Assembly: GCF_004345425.1 (NCBI RefSeq)
Contig: NZ_SLVP01000001.1
Location: 62,001-126,000, forward strand
Origin: Paenibacillus sp. BK033
GTDB lineage: Bacteria; Bacillota; Bacilli; Paenibacillales; Paenibacillaceae
Direction: 5' to 3'
Length of the DNA stretch: 64,000 nucleotides
Made by a program: the position numbers and the translations under genes. Below are positions 7,454-15,639 of the stretch, one piece after another. A model generated the notes under the pieces. That model searched no databases. It saw only the letters and a program-made list of their open reading frames with translations, and was not told the DNA's origin. How positions within the stretch are numbered: position 1 is the first letter of the stretch; each line of letters opens with the position of its first letter.

Positions 7454-8587
7454 GTGACGAAATGGGGACGAAGGGGCTGGATGCTTCGGTCACTTGGCCT
7501 GAGCCGGCAGCAATTATGGTCTAACCGCCCTTTCGCGAGGGTTAAGCGGGTCAGCTGGGGAAGCAAAGTTTCTGCTTCGGGCAGCGCGCCAAAGCCATGG
7601 GGAACAAGCAAATGGCGGTCGGCGCGAAAGCCAAAGCCGGCAGGTAATTGGGGCGGGATGTGGCAGCCCCGCAAACGCCCGGTCAGACCGCCCGGAAGAG
7701 GCATCAAAACGATGAGCATCAGCTCGGTGGGAAGCGGGGGCGGAGGAACGCGTCTGAAATCCGGTAAGCGGTGCACCAAGCTATGGATTATCGTCACCGT
7801 ACTCATTCTTCTTATTGGAACTCTTCAATCCCTTGTTTACATTGAAAAGCATCTGCGCCCCCCTCTGATGAAGGTTGCTCAGCTGCGAATCAAGCAGGTT
7901 GCTACGCAAGCGATTAACAAGGCTACGACGAATGAGGTTGTCAGCAATGCCGATTTCGAGAAGCTGATCGATTGGAAAATGAACAGCGACGGCAAAGTAT
8001 CCGGCTTTATGCTGAACTATGCCGAGCATACGAAGATCCGGTCGGAGACGATTAAGACGGTGCAGGCAACGCTTGACGAGCTGAAGGAAATTCCCGAGCA
8101 TATTCCGGTCGGCAACGCGCTTGGCAGCGCGCTGATCTCGACGTATGGTCCAAGAATTCCGGTCAAGTTCGAGCCGGTGGGTGCCGTGAAGGTGGATCTG
8201 AACACGCGCCAGACGAATGCCGGCATCAATATGATTCTGATCGAAGTGTACATTCATATCGTATCCGAGGTCGCCATTATCGTGCCGTTCGAGACCGACC
8301 CGCAAATCGTGGAGACGGAAATACCGATCTCGTATCTGCTCGTGGTTGGCGACGTGCCTATGTATTACTACGACAATGAAGGCAAGCCGGTTGGCGAATC
8401 CGCGCCTGACGCTCCGAATATATCGCTGCCGATGTCGAAAGGCCAAGGTGTTACCCAGCCGTCCGACGGAAGCATGCTGAAGGAGCAGCTGGATTCGATC
8501 GAATCCCCGCTTCCTTCAAACGGAGACAGCAATACGGCCAACAACGCAGGCAATGCCAATGCAGCCAATGCGGGAGACGGCGGATAA
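7454..8587 (+). CDS. yunB: Sporulation protein YunB, with a long basic N-terminal extension
   Basis: The core after about residue 100 matches YunB: one transmembrane helix (about 110-130), then a conserved extracytoplasmic domain (KQVATQAINKAT, GNALGSALISTYGPRIP, VPFETDPQIVETEIPISYLL). YunB is a mother-cell sporulation protein in Bacillus, needed for efficient spore formation. Before the helix there are about 100 residues rich in Arg, Trp, Pro and Gly, which make this protein clearly longer than the roughly 250-residue Bacillus form. The C-terminus is a Ser/Asn/Ala-rich low-complexity tail. GTG 7454 is 8 bp from GGAGG; ATG 7448 is too close to it. An internal start near residue 75 is possible. 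The gene converges on the lytH-like gene, echoing the Bacillus yunA-yunB neighbourhood. Confidence 0.85.
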   Translation: MTKWGRRGWMLRSLGLSRQQLWSNRPFARVKRVSWGSKVSASGSAPKPWGTSKWRSARKPKPAGNWGGMWQPRKRPVRPPGRGIKTMSISSVGSGGGGTRLKSGKRCTKLWIIVTVLILLIGTLQSLVYIEKHLRPPLMKVAQLRIKQVATQAINKATTNEVVSNADFEKLIDWKMNSDGKVSGFMLNYAEHTKIRSETIKTVQATLDELKEIPEHIPVGNALGSALISTYGPRIPVKFEPVGAVKVDLNTRQTNAGINMILIEVYIHIVSEVAIIVPFETDPQIVETEIPISYLLVVGDVPMYYYDNEGKPVGESAPDAPNISLPMSKGQGVTQPSDGSMLKEQLDSIESPLPSNGDSNTANNAGNANAANAGDGG

Positions 8588-8592
8588 AAAAC

Positions 8593-8645
8593 AAAGGGGC
8601 ATCCCAAAAGGTCCAAGCGAATCGGCCTTTGGGATTGCCCCTTTT
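8593..8645. terminator. Bidirectional terminator between yunB and the M23 peptidase gene
   Basis: AAAGGGGCATCCCAAAAGG pairs with CCTTTGGGATTGCCCCTTTT in a long imperfect stem, A-rich on the left and T-rich on the right. It separates two convergent genes and overlaps the end of the minus-strand gene. Confidence 0.75.
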
Positions 8646-9723
8646 ATCGGTTTGCAGCTTTTAACCGGTTCCGTTCATCCTGTTCCCACCGTCTCAAGAG
8701 CGGATAAGGATCAAATGCCCATTCAATAAGACCGCGGTCTCGATAGACCCCGTAATGCAGATGCGGCGGAAATTTGCCTTGCGTTCCGGGCTTGCCGTAA
8801 CCGGAGCTGCCGACCCAGCCGATCGTTTGGCCCGGTTTTACGATCGTGCCGATGCCAACGGTCTTATCGAAGCCGGACAAATGGGCGTAGTAGTGATAGT
8901 AGTTGTTCAAGTCCCGGATACCGATCCGCCAGCCTCCGTAAGGATTCCAGCCCTTTATCTCCACGACGCCGTAGCAGGTGCTGCGGACAGGAATGCCGTG
9001 ATTGGCGAAAATATCGGTTCCTTCGTGCGTCCGCCGTCCTCCCCAGCCGCGGGCATTGCCCCAGGTGCTTCGGTACGAATAATTGGTTCCGACCGGGACG
9101 GGGAACGCATGCTCATACAAGTCCAGACGTCCGAAGGTAGCGTAAATATTGGAAAACTGCTGAATACGCTGCACCGCCCTGCTATTATGGTAGTACTCCC
9201 ACAAGCCAATGGAGAAGTCGTCCTCCGTAGAACCGCCATACTGAAGCAGCCGGTTCGCAACGGAATACAGCAGGTCGAGATCGCTCGTGCGGTCGGCAAA
9301 GCCGTCCCCGTCCCCGTCGCGGCCAACGCCGTTGAACCATTGTATGGAAACCGGTACGTTATCGGCCGGGTCCGGGTTCAGCGGGCCGGCCCATTGCTCC
9401 TCGTCGATATAGATGCCAACGATTTTACCCAATTGGGGACGGGCTTTCGGACGGGCTTTGGACAAGGTTCGCTCGTATTGGTCAACGGCGGCGATCCGGT
9501 ACCAAGGAATGCCGGTAACCGTGCTTAACCTGTCGTAAAGCTGTTGTCTGGTGGTTAAGGAGTCAGCCTCTCCTTGCGAAGATTGTGCCTGGGCAGGCTT
9601 TTCTTCACTGGCAATAGAGTTCGGATTTTGATTCGGATTCGCGTAGGCTGATTGCCCGGATATGAGCATGGAAGCGACAACGGCAGCCAAAGCAATAGAA
9701 AAAGTCTGTTTCAATCGTTCCAC
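8644..9723 (-). CDS. lytH: Secreted M23 metallopeptidase, LytH-like
   Basis: The 359-residue protein begins with a signal peptide (about residues 1-28, ending AYA). A linker region follows, then a C-terminal peptidase M23 (LytM) domain from about 225. Zinc ligands and catalytic residues are visible in the H-x-x-x-D motif of HEGTDIF and in HLHYG. The middle part (TGIPWYRIAAVDQYERTL) is typical of LytH relatives. LytH in Bacillus is an L-Ala-D-Glu endopeptidase made late in sporulation that trims cortex peptidoglycan side chains. The position next to yunB and lipA matches the Bacillus yunA(lytH)-yunB-lipA arrangement. The family assignment is strong; the exact bond cut is inferred from synteny. 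Confidence 0.85.
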   Translation of the reverse strand: MERLKQTFSIALAAVVASMLISGQSAYANPNQNPNSIASEEKPAQAQSSQGEADSLTTRQQLYDRLSTVTGIPWYRIAAVDQYERTLSKARPKARPQLGKIVGIYIDEEQWAGPLNPDPADNVPVSIQWFNGVGRDGDGDGFADRTSDLDLLYSVANRLLQYGGSTEDDFSIGLWEYYHNSRAVQRIQQFSNIYATFGRLDLYEHAFPVPVGTNYSYRSTWGNARGWGGRRTHEGTDIFANHGIPVRSTCYGVVEIKGWNPYGGWRIGIRDLNNYYHYYAHLSGFDKTVGIGTIVKPGQTIGWVGSSGYGKPGTQGKFPPHLHYGVYRDRGLIEWAFDPYPLLRRWEQDERNRLKAANR

Positions 9724-9767
9724 CCTTTCGAAAGCTCAAAGCAATATTCGTTATGTTTTGCAAATCA

Positions 9768-9795
9768 TTGGATTTTATCCGAACTATGCTATAAT
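9768..9795 (+). promoter_or_regulatory. Probable sigma-A promoter of lipA-yutD
   Basis: TTGGAT (9768-9773) and a perfect TATAAT (9790-9795) are separated by 16 bp, about 50 bp upstream of the lipA start codon. Confidence 0.6.
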
Positions 9796-9845
9796 AAACG
9801 ATGAGATTCGACTGTCCAATTGAAAGTGAAAGCAGGGAATTCCAT

Positions 9846-10748
9846 ATGAAATCAAGCAAAGAAAAATTGAAAAAGCCGGACTGGCTTAAAATAAAGCTTA
9901 CAACCGAGGGCAACTACACCGAAATCAAAGACATGATGCGCACCAAAACGCTGCATACGGTCTGCGAGGAAGCGCGTTGCCCGAATATTTACGAGTGCTG
10001 GGCCAACCGTACGGCAACCTTTATGATTTTGGGCGATATTTGCACCCGCGCCTGCCGCTTCTGCGCGGTTAAGACAGGCCTTCCTACGGAGCTTGACCTG
10101 CAGGAGCCGCAGCGCGTGGCCGAAGCTGCCGAGCAAATGGGTCTCCGCCACTGCGTAGTGACATCCGTTGCCCGCGACGATTTGGCCGATGGCGGCGCCT
10201 CGATTTTTGCCGGTACCATCAAGGCTATTCGCGAGCGGATGCCGTTCACCCGCGTAGAAGTGCTGATTCCGGATTTTATGGGCAATGAAGAGTCGCTGAA
10301 AATCGTTATGGATGCGAAGCCGGACATTCTGAACCATAACATCGAGACGGTTGAGCGGATGTCGAACCGCGTACGCGCGAAAGCGAAATACAGAAGATCG
10401 CTGGAACTTTTGAGACGCGCCAAGGAAATGAATCCGAAGATTCCAACGAAATCAAGCATTATGCTTGGCGTTGGCGAGACCTACGAAGAGGTATTGCAGG
10501 CGATGGATGATCTTCGTGCCGTAGACTGCAACATTTTGACGCTGGGTCAATACTTGCAGCCTACTCCTAATCACATGCCGATTGAACGCTACGTGCACCC
10601 CGATGAATTCAAAAGCTTGAAGGAAGAAGGCTACAAACGCGGATTCCGTCATGTCGAGTCGGGACCGCTCGTACGGAGCTCCTATCATGCGCATGAGCAG
10701 ACCGATTCGGCTGCCGAAGCAGAGGAACGCGAGCTCAGCAACGCATAG
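9846..10748 (+). CDS. lipA: Lipoyl synthase
   Basis: LipA is a radical-SAM enzyme that inserts two sulfur atoms into octanoyl groups on lipoyl-dependent proteins. The protein has 300 residues, the usual length. The auxiliary [4Fe-4S] ligands are C40, C45 and C51 in the [12 protein letters not shown] motif. The radical-SAM cluster is C66-x3-C70-x2-C73 in CTRACRFC. The start at ATG 9846 gives an N-terminus ([12 protein letters not shown]) that aligns with Bacillus LipA; the longer in-frame extension to 9801 would include the promoter-proximal leader. yutD follows 35 bp later, as in Bacillus, so the two probably form an operon. Confidence 0.97.
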   Translation: MKSSKEKLKKPDWLKIKLTTEGNYTEIKDMMRTKTLHTVCEEARCPNIYECWANRTATFMILGDICTRACRFCAVKTGLPTELDLQEPQRVAEAAEQMGLRHCVVTSVARDDLADGGASIFAGTIKAIRERMPFTRVEVLIPDFMGNEESLKIVMDAKPDILNHNIETVERMSNRVRAKAKYRRSLELLRRAKEMNPKIPTKSSIMLGVGETYEEVLQAMDDLRAVDCNILTLGQYLQPTPNHMPIERYVHPDEFKSLKEEGYKRGFRHVESGPLVRSSYHAHEQTDSAAEAEERELSNA

Positions 10749-10783
10749 CTTCTATTGGGGAATTCGAAAGAGGGGAAACGGAA

Positions 10784-11515
10784 TTGATCCAAATTGGCGG
10801 CAAAATATATGAACTTATTCATGAAAATCGCAACGGCTGGAACGCGGATGCGTTCAAGGATCGCTACAGCGAGGTTTTGGAACGCTACGATTTTATTATC
10901 GGCGACTGGGGCTATAGCCAGCTGCGCCTGAAGGGCTTTTTCCGCGATAATCATATGAAAGCAACGAAGGACAGCGCGTATTCCGGAATGTCCGACTATA
11001 TTAACGAATATTGCAATTTCGGCTGCGCTTATTTTGTTTTGGAGAAAACCGGTACGGCTGCAAAATCTCCGGATGAAGAAGCGGGAGACGAGCAGGAGGC
11101 TCCTTCGAAACAGGATGCCAATGGGCAGGAGAAAACGGATGCGGAGGATGAGCACGAGGTTGGCGCTTCCTCGCTTGCCGATGCCGTACTGGCGGGTGCC
11201 GCTGCAGCCGCGAGAGAAAGCGCGGCCGGGGGCAGAGGCGGCGGACGCAACGCCGAGGATTCTCAGCAGCAACAGCAGCCGTCCCGGCAGCATGGCCAGC
11301 CGCATCATCAGCAGCGCGGCGGGAAAGATCAGCATCGGAGAAGCTATCGCCCTAACGGCAAGAAGCCGATCAGACCGGCAGCGAACAAGGATGTTGCCGC
11401 AGCATCCGAGCAAGCAACCGTTCACTCCCATTCCGGCCCTAAGCGGGAGCGGGGAGAACGCGGAGAGCGGGACAGGAATAAGGAGAACAACAAAGAGCAA
11501 GGAAACCGCCCTTAA
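10784..11515 (+). CDS. yutD: YutD family protein with a low-complexity basic tail
   Basis: Residues 1-88 form the conserved YutD domain (DFIIGDWGYSQLRLKGF, YINEYCNFGCAYFVLEK). The function of YutD is not established; it is a small cytosolic protein linked to lipA in many Bacilli. The rest (about 90-243) is disordered: first acidic, then rich in Gly, Arg, Gln, His and Lys (GGRGGGR, QQQQQPSRQHGQPHHQQRGG). It looks like an RNA-binding or charge-balancing tail (inference). The start is a TTG at 10784 with GAGGGGAA about 8 bp upstream. The gene ends at a strong terminator shared with the convergent nadK gene. Confidence 0.88.
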   Translation: MIQIGGKIYELIHENRNGWNADAFKDRYSEVLERYDFIIGDWGYSQLRLKGFFRDNHMKATKDSAYSGMSDYINEYCNFGCAYFVLEKTGTAAKSPDEEAGDEQEAPSKQDANGQEKTDAEDEHEVGASSLADAVLAGAAAAARESAAGGRGGGRNAEDSQQQQQPSRQHGQPHHQQRGGKDQHRRSYRPNGKKPIRPAANKDVAAASEQATVHSHSGPKRERGERGERDRNKENNKEQGNRP

Positions 11516-11523
11516 ACATAACG

Positions 11524-11568
11524 AAAGGGCTGTCCGCAGGTCATCGAGACCAGCGGACAGCCCTTTTT
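11524..11568. terminator. Bidirectional terminator between yutD and nadK
   Basis: AAAGGGCTGTCCGC (11524-11537) pairs perfectly with GCGGACAGCCCTTT (11553-11566) and is followed by T residues. It lies between convergent genes. Confidence 0.85.
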
Positions 11569-11574
11569 GTATAC

Positions 11575-12363
11575 TCACATATCGACAAACGCATCGCGGA
11601 CGCGGTTCCAGAACGGGAACGGACGGTACCGCGCAAAGCTGACTTTGCGGGTAGAAACGCTGCAGCGGATAGATCGGATATCGGTCCGTTGAAGGCTTAG
11701 ATGGTCGATCGTAAGCAGCAGGCGTTGTTCCTTTTTCGATATAATATCGCAGTGATGATGCTGCGGAAGCAGGAACGACGACCCAAGCGTACGGTACACC
11801 CGGTTGTTGATCGACGCGATCTCTGCAATCTGCAGCGATTCAATGGACGGGTGGACGATAGCGCCGCCGACGCTTTTGTTGTAAGCCGTGCTTCCTGACG
11901 GAGTAGAGATGACGATCCCGTCGCCCCGGAACATTTCGAACGACTCGTCGTTAACGCTAAGCTGCACGACGAGGGTAGCGTCAACGCCCTTTAACGTAAA
12001 TTCGTTTAGCGCCAGGTAGTAATAATTTTGCTCATCGGTTTCCACCGCGATTTCCGCAAGCGGATAACGGACGAGATGGGGCGTTTCTTCCGCCATCAAG
12101 GTGACAAGCGTCTCTAATTCATCGGCTTTCCAGTCGGCGTAAAAGCCCAGATGGCCCGTATGAATGCCAACAAAGGATACATCGGTTACCCGGTCGGTAT
12201 ATTTGTGGAAAGCCTGGAGCAGCGTTCCGTCTCCGCCAATGGACACAATGATGTCCGGCGTTTCGTCATGACGCGTAAGCCCGCGTTCTGCCGCCAGCTG
12301 ATGGAATCGCTCCGCTAATGATTTCGATAATTGATCGCCACGATCGATGACTGCATATTTCAA
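11575..12363 (-). CDS. nadK: NAD kinase
   Basis: NadK phosphorylates NAD to NADP with ATP or polyphosphate. The protein is 262 residues from a TTG at 12363, giving the N-terminus LKYAVIDRGDQLSKSLAERF, typical of the shorter NadK group of Bacilli. The diagnostic GGDGT motif lies near residues 43-48 (IVSIGGDGTLL). The second conserved block is in STPSGSTAYNKSVGGAI. An in-frame ATG at 12432 exists but would add 23 non-homologous residues. AAGGGG lies about 12 bp upstream of the TTG, a little far. The gene is next to ylbJ on the same strand, 84 bp downstream of it. Confidence 0.93.
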   Translation of the reverse strand: MKYAVIDRGDQLSKSLAERFHQLAAERGLTRHDETPDIIVSIGGDGTLLQAFHKYTDRVTDVSFVGIHTGHLGFYADWKADELETLVTLMAEETPHLVRYPLAEIAVETDEQNYYYLALNEFTLKGVDATLVVQLSVNDESFEMFRGDGIVISTPSGSTAYNKSVGGAIVHPSIESLQIAEIASINNRVYRTLGSSFLLPQHHHCDIISKKEQRLLLTIDHLSLQRTDIRSIRCSVSTRKVSFARYRPFPFWNRVRDAFVDM

Positions 12364-12447
12364 GAAATTTAAACCCCTTCCGGCCAATTCAAAGATACTA
12401 ATGATGATATAGGAATATGGCTTCAAATTCAACGCCGATACAAAAGT

Positions 12448-13506
12448 TTAAGGTGCGAGCCATCCCCACAGCAGATAGACGAGGGCAGCGGAGATAAAAG
12501 CATGAGCCAGACGGGCAAGCATAAGGGGCATATACCGCAGATCGGTGCGGCTTAGCAGGCTAACCACCTGCGCATGCACGGACAGCCCTCCCCAAGACAG
12601 AATCCAAGCAGCAATAGCGGTCTGGTGCAGCAATCCTGTTCCTGCTTCCCCCGCAGCCCGCGCGCCAAGCGTAACCTCGAATAAGCCAAATACGATGGCG
12701 TCGGCAAGCTTCGCCGGAAGACCAACGGCGCCAAACAATAAGCGCAGCCCCTCGGCCAATGCCTCAACGACGCCGGCATGAGTGAGAAGCTCCATCACAA
12801 CGGAGAAAAAAACGACAAGTCCGCCTACAACCATCATCAGGCGAAGCGCGGATTGAATGCTGTCCTGCAGCAGCTTGCCAAGGCTTCGCCCATCCATAAG
12901 CCGCGCTTCATGCATCGCTTTCGTTGCTTCCACCAGGCGCGAGGCGCGGCGCAACGGCATTCGCCTTACGGATTCGGTAACCGGCTCATGGCGGTCATGA
13001 AACCGCATGAGGAGCCCGATAATAAAGGCGCCGCCGTAGTGGGCGGCTGCGAGCAGCGGTGCTAGAGCGGCGTTATGGAAAAAGCCGACCGATACGGCGC
13101 CGATCAGGAAGATCGGATCCGAGGTAGTTGTGAAAGCGACAAGCCGCTCGCCTTCCGCGCGTTTGACAAGGCCCTGCTCCCACAGCTGGGCGGTAAGCCT
13201 TGCTCCAACCGGATAGCCCGATACATATCCCATCGTAACGACAAAGCTTCCGATGCCCGGAAGGCGGAATAAGGGCCTCATCAGCGGATCCAGCAGCTTT
13301 CCGAAGAAGTGGACAATCCCGAAGCCGAGCAATAGCTCGGAAATGACGAAGAAAGGGAAGAGAGCCGGGAACAAAACCTGCCACCATATCGACAATCCCC
13401 GCAGCGCCGACTCCAGCGTTTGGGAGGGGAACACCGCCATCAGCAGGACGATGAGCAGGGCGATGAGGCCGGTTATCGAGGCCGGCCGGGTGAGCGTTCG
13501 GAGCAT
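12448..13506 (-). CDS. ylbJ: Sporulation integral membrane protein YlbJ
   Basis: The 352-residue polytopic protein has about eight predicted helices. It shows family-typical segments: LSIWWQVLFPALFPFFVISELL, the VTMGYVSGYPVGARLTAQLWEQG nucleoside-transporter-gate-like region, and a C-terminal ILSWGGLSVHAQVVSLL. YlbJ is needed for spore cortex formation in Bacillus. ATG 13506 has GGAGG 8 bp upstream, so the longer in-frame version from 13557 is unlikely. The next gene downstream on this strand is nadK. Expression is probably under a sporulation sigma factor, but I did not identify the promoter. Confidence 0.9.
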   Translation of the reverse strand: MLRTLTRPASITGLIALLIVLLMAVFPSQTLESALRGLSIWWQVLFPALFPFFVISELLLGFGIVHFFGKLLDPLMRPLFRLPGIGSFVVTMGYVSGYPVGARLTAQLWEQGLVKRAEGERLVAFTTTSDPIFLIGAVSVGFFHNAALAPLLAAAHYGGAFIIGLLMRFHDRHEPVTESVRRMPLRRASRLVEATKAMHEARLMDGRSLGKLLQDSIQSALRLMMVVGGLVVFFSVVMELLTHAGVVEALAEGLRLLFGAVGLPAKLADAIVFGLFEVTLGARAAGEAGTGLLHQTAIAAWILSWGGLSVHAQVVSLLSRTDLRYMPLMLARLAHAFISAALVYLLWGWLAP

Positions 13507-13724
13507 GGATGCGTCCTCCTTTGGACATTTGGACATGCGAAAAAACATAATGTACAACCCCTACATGATGTTTATGAAGAAAGGTGGACATCCATCACTA
13601 AAGGTGTCTGTTTTGTGAGGGAAAATATTTTTCATAATTCTAAGAAAACGCTTGCAAAAGGGGCTGGACGGTCCGTTTTTTTATGTTACAATGAAGGTAC
13701 CTTTGAAGGCTTGGAGTGATGATA

Positions 13725-13817
13725 ATGAGTATAATCGCTGGCATTCTGGTCTGTGCGTTCGTGTATGTCATCCGAGAATCACTGACGGCACCGGGAGAAG
13801 AGGACTACGAAGGTTAA
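13725..13817 (+). CDS. Small membrane protein, 30 residues
   Basis: A short frame starts at ATG 13725 with GGAG about 8 bp upstream. It encodes a peptide with one hydrophobic helix (IIAGILVCAFVYVI) and an acidic tail (PGEEDYEG). An intrinsic terminator (13841-13872) follows 24 bp later, so it has the layout of a small stand-alone gene. No homologue comes to mind. The tidy translation signals and the terminator favour a real gene, but the length leaves room for chance. Confidence 0.5.
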   Translation: MSIIAGILVCAFVYVIRESLTAPGEEDYEG

Positions 13818-13840
13818 TCGTTGCAGCTAATCAATAATAA

Positions 13841-13872
13841 TCCCGCATTGGCGACGATGCGGGGTTTTTTTT
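13841..13872 (+). terminator. Intrinsic terminator after the 30-residue ORF
   Basis: TCCCGCAT (13841-13848) pairs with GATGCGGGG (13856-13864), followed by eight T residues. A TATAAT box (13877-13882) just after it may belong to the haemoglobin gene promoter. Confidence 0.75.
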
Positions 13873-13916
13873 GTGTTATAATACTAAATACCTACATGAT
13901 GGAGATGAAATTGACG

Positions 13917-14300
13917 ATGAATAGGAATATAAGCCTTTATGAAGCAATTGGTGGAGCTGAGACTTTAAGACGAATCGTTGAGTCTTTTTACCCTAAAGTG
14001 CAGGCACATGAGTTGATTGGTCCATTATTTCCGGAGAACATCATCCCCGTTATGGAAAAGCAGATTATGTTTTTGACGCAGTTTTTTGGAGGACCTGCGC
14101 TGTTTTCGGACGAATACGGCCATCCGATGATGCGGGCGCGGCATATGCCTTTTCCGATCACGCCGAAGCATGCGGAAGCCTGGCTTGATTGCATGAAGCG
14201 GGCCCTGCAGGAGGCTTCCGGCCTTGATGAAGAGCTGCAAGCGTATATTATCGAGAGATTGTCAGGTCCGGCCTACCATTTTGTGAACACACCCGAATAG
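13917..14300 (+). CDS. Group II truncated haemoglobin
   Basis: The 127-residue protein fits the two-over-two globin fold. It has the B-helix Tyr in ESFYPKV, the proximal histidine region RARHMPFPIT, and the group II tryptophan in AWLDCM. Relatives such as Bacillus YjbI bind oxygen and are linked to redox or thiol-stress defence. The start is uncertain: ATG 13917 lies 12 bp after GGAG, while TTG 13911 at 6 bp would add two residues. It is followed after 14 bp by the DUF2225 gene and probably shares a transcript with it. Confidence 0.9.
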   Translation: MNRNISLYEAIGGAETLRRIVESFYPKVQAHELIGPLFPENIIPVMEKQIMFLTQFFGGPALFSDEYGHPMMRARHMPFPITPKHAEAWLDCMKRALQEASGLDEELQAYIIERLSGPAYHFVNTPE

Positions 14301-14314
14301 GAGATGGATTTGGT

Positions 14315-15040
14315 ATGGAGCCGCTCTATCAGTCAAAGATGAATTGCATTTGCTGTGAGACCATCTTTATGACATCAAGAGTTCGCCCAAGCTTTAAAAA
14401 AGCGTTGGCTATCGATTCTGATTTTTGCGGTTATTACCGGGCGGAAGCAAATCCGGATTTTTATGTCGTCCGGGTCTGTCCGACTTGCGGATTTGCAACA
14501 ACGGAGAATGGTACGCAAAGACTTACCGAGCGGCAGCGCAAAGATTATTTGGAGCAGATCGGCTCGCGCTGGACTCCGTATGATTATGGCGGCGAACGCG
14601 ATGCGGCGCAGGCGATGAAGGTGTACAAGCTCGCTTTATTGTCGGCGCAGGCGGTTGACGAAAAGCCTAGAGTAATAGCGGGTATTTTGCATCATATCGC
14701 ATGGCTGTACCGTTACGAGGGAAATCGGCAGGAGGAGCTGCGCTTTATGCGCTTCGCTCTTCAGGCATATATCAAGGTCTACGAGGAAGAAGGCTCGCAA
14801 TTAAACAATGCGAAGCTGATGTACATTATCGGGGAACTCAACCGGCGAACGGGCGAGCTGTCGGAAGCGGTCAAATGGTTCTCGCGCATTGTCAGCGACA
14901 AGCGCATTATGGATGAGGCCATGATCCGGCGGAGCCGCGAGCAATGGCAGCTTATCCGGGAACAGCTGGAGCAGGGACATCCGGTATCGCCGACCGCTGC
15001 GACGGGAGAGACTGAGGCTCCCGTGCAGACGACGGCATAA
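14315..15040 (+). CDS. DUF2225 domain protein
   Basis: The 241-residue protein has two Cys pairs near its N-terminus (C-I-C-C around 11-14 and CPTC around 55-58), which suggest a zinc ribbon. A helical TPR-like region follows (about 95-215; KVYKLALLSAQAV, LHHIAWLYRYEGN, KLMYIIGELNRRTGELSEAVKWF). This layout matches DUF2225. The molecular role is unknown; the TPR-like part implies protein binding. AGGAGATGG precedes the ATG. The tail is Thr/Ala-rich. Confidence 0.85.
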   Translation: MEPLYQSKMNCICCETIFMTSRVRPSFKKALAIDSDFCGYYRAEANPDFYVVRVCPTCGFATTENGTQRLTERQRKDYLEQIGSRWTPYDYGGERDAAQAMKVYKLALLSAQAVDEKPRVIAGILHHIAWLYRYEGNRQEELRFMRFALQAYIKVYEEEGSQLNNAKLMYIIGELNRRTGELSEAVKWFSRIVSDKRIMDEAMIRRSREQWQLIREQLEQGHPVSPTAATGETEAPVQTTA

Positions 15041-15055
15041 AGGGCTTGTCCTGCA

Positions 15056-15298
15056 TTAATGGCTCAGCTTGCGGAGACTTTGATCCGTCAAAATATAGTC
15101 TTGGTCCATATCGAGGACCGTAACTTTGTTGTGGCAGCACGGGAAAACAAGCAGTTTTTTCTTGCCATGCTGAATGTCCTCAATCTCCCGAACGCGAAGC
15201 GGGATGAGAACGTTCTCGCTGCGGCAGAAGGGGCAGCTGGGAACGTAAACGTCCTTCATCACAATGTCGTAGGGCCAAGTCCTCTCGAACGGAATCAT
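15056..15298 (-). CDS. Small Cys-pair protein, possible zinc ribbon
   Basis: The 80-residue protein has CPFC at residues 22-25 and CC at 54-55, spaced as in small zinc-ribbon folds, although the second pair lacks the usual two-residue gap. No membrane segment is visible. The ATG overlaps the stop codon of the YycC gene by four bases, so translation is coupled. The function is unknown. Confidence 0.75.
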   Translation of the reverse strand: MIPFERTWPYDIVMKDVYVPSCPFCRSENVLIPLRVREIEDIQHGKKKLLVFPCCHNKVTVLDMDQDYILTDQSLRKLSH

Positions 15299-15486
15299 GA
15301 GGACGACTCCTCCGTGCCTGGAGCGGATTCAGACGGCTTGCCGGCCTCTGCTTCCGCTTTTGCCAGTTCGGTGAGCTTCTGCAGTAATATATGTTTAGGC
15401 ATATGCATTAAATGCTCGAGCGGCACGCCAAGCTGCTTGGACAACTTGATTGCGGTTTCGGGTGAAATTTGCAAGGGTTGTGACAT
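15295..15486 (-). CDS. yycC: YycC family protein
   Basis: The 63-residue protein matches the short YycC family, with the block PLQISPETAIKLSKQLGVPL followed by EHLMHMPKHILLQKL. The final 15 residues are Ser/Glu-rich. YycC has no established function. GGAGGAATAACACC precedes the ATG. It is the first gene of a two-gene unit and is divergent from the M3 peptidase gene. Confidence 0.85.
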   Translation of the reverse strand: MSQPLQISPETAIKLSKQLGVPLEHLMHMPKHILLQKLTELAKAEAEAGKPSESAPGTEESSS

Positions 15487-15639
15487 GGTGTTATTCCTCC
15501 AATCTGGATATAATTAAGTTATACACCGCTGAAGCAAGATTGCGCAAATTTATTTGTCGATCTTTTTGTGGCGGTGTTTTTCTGTTGAAGGCTTTACATA
15601 CCAGAGGCCAATACAAACGCGAAGGAGAGGAACGGTTGA

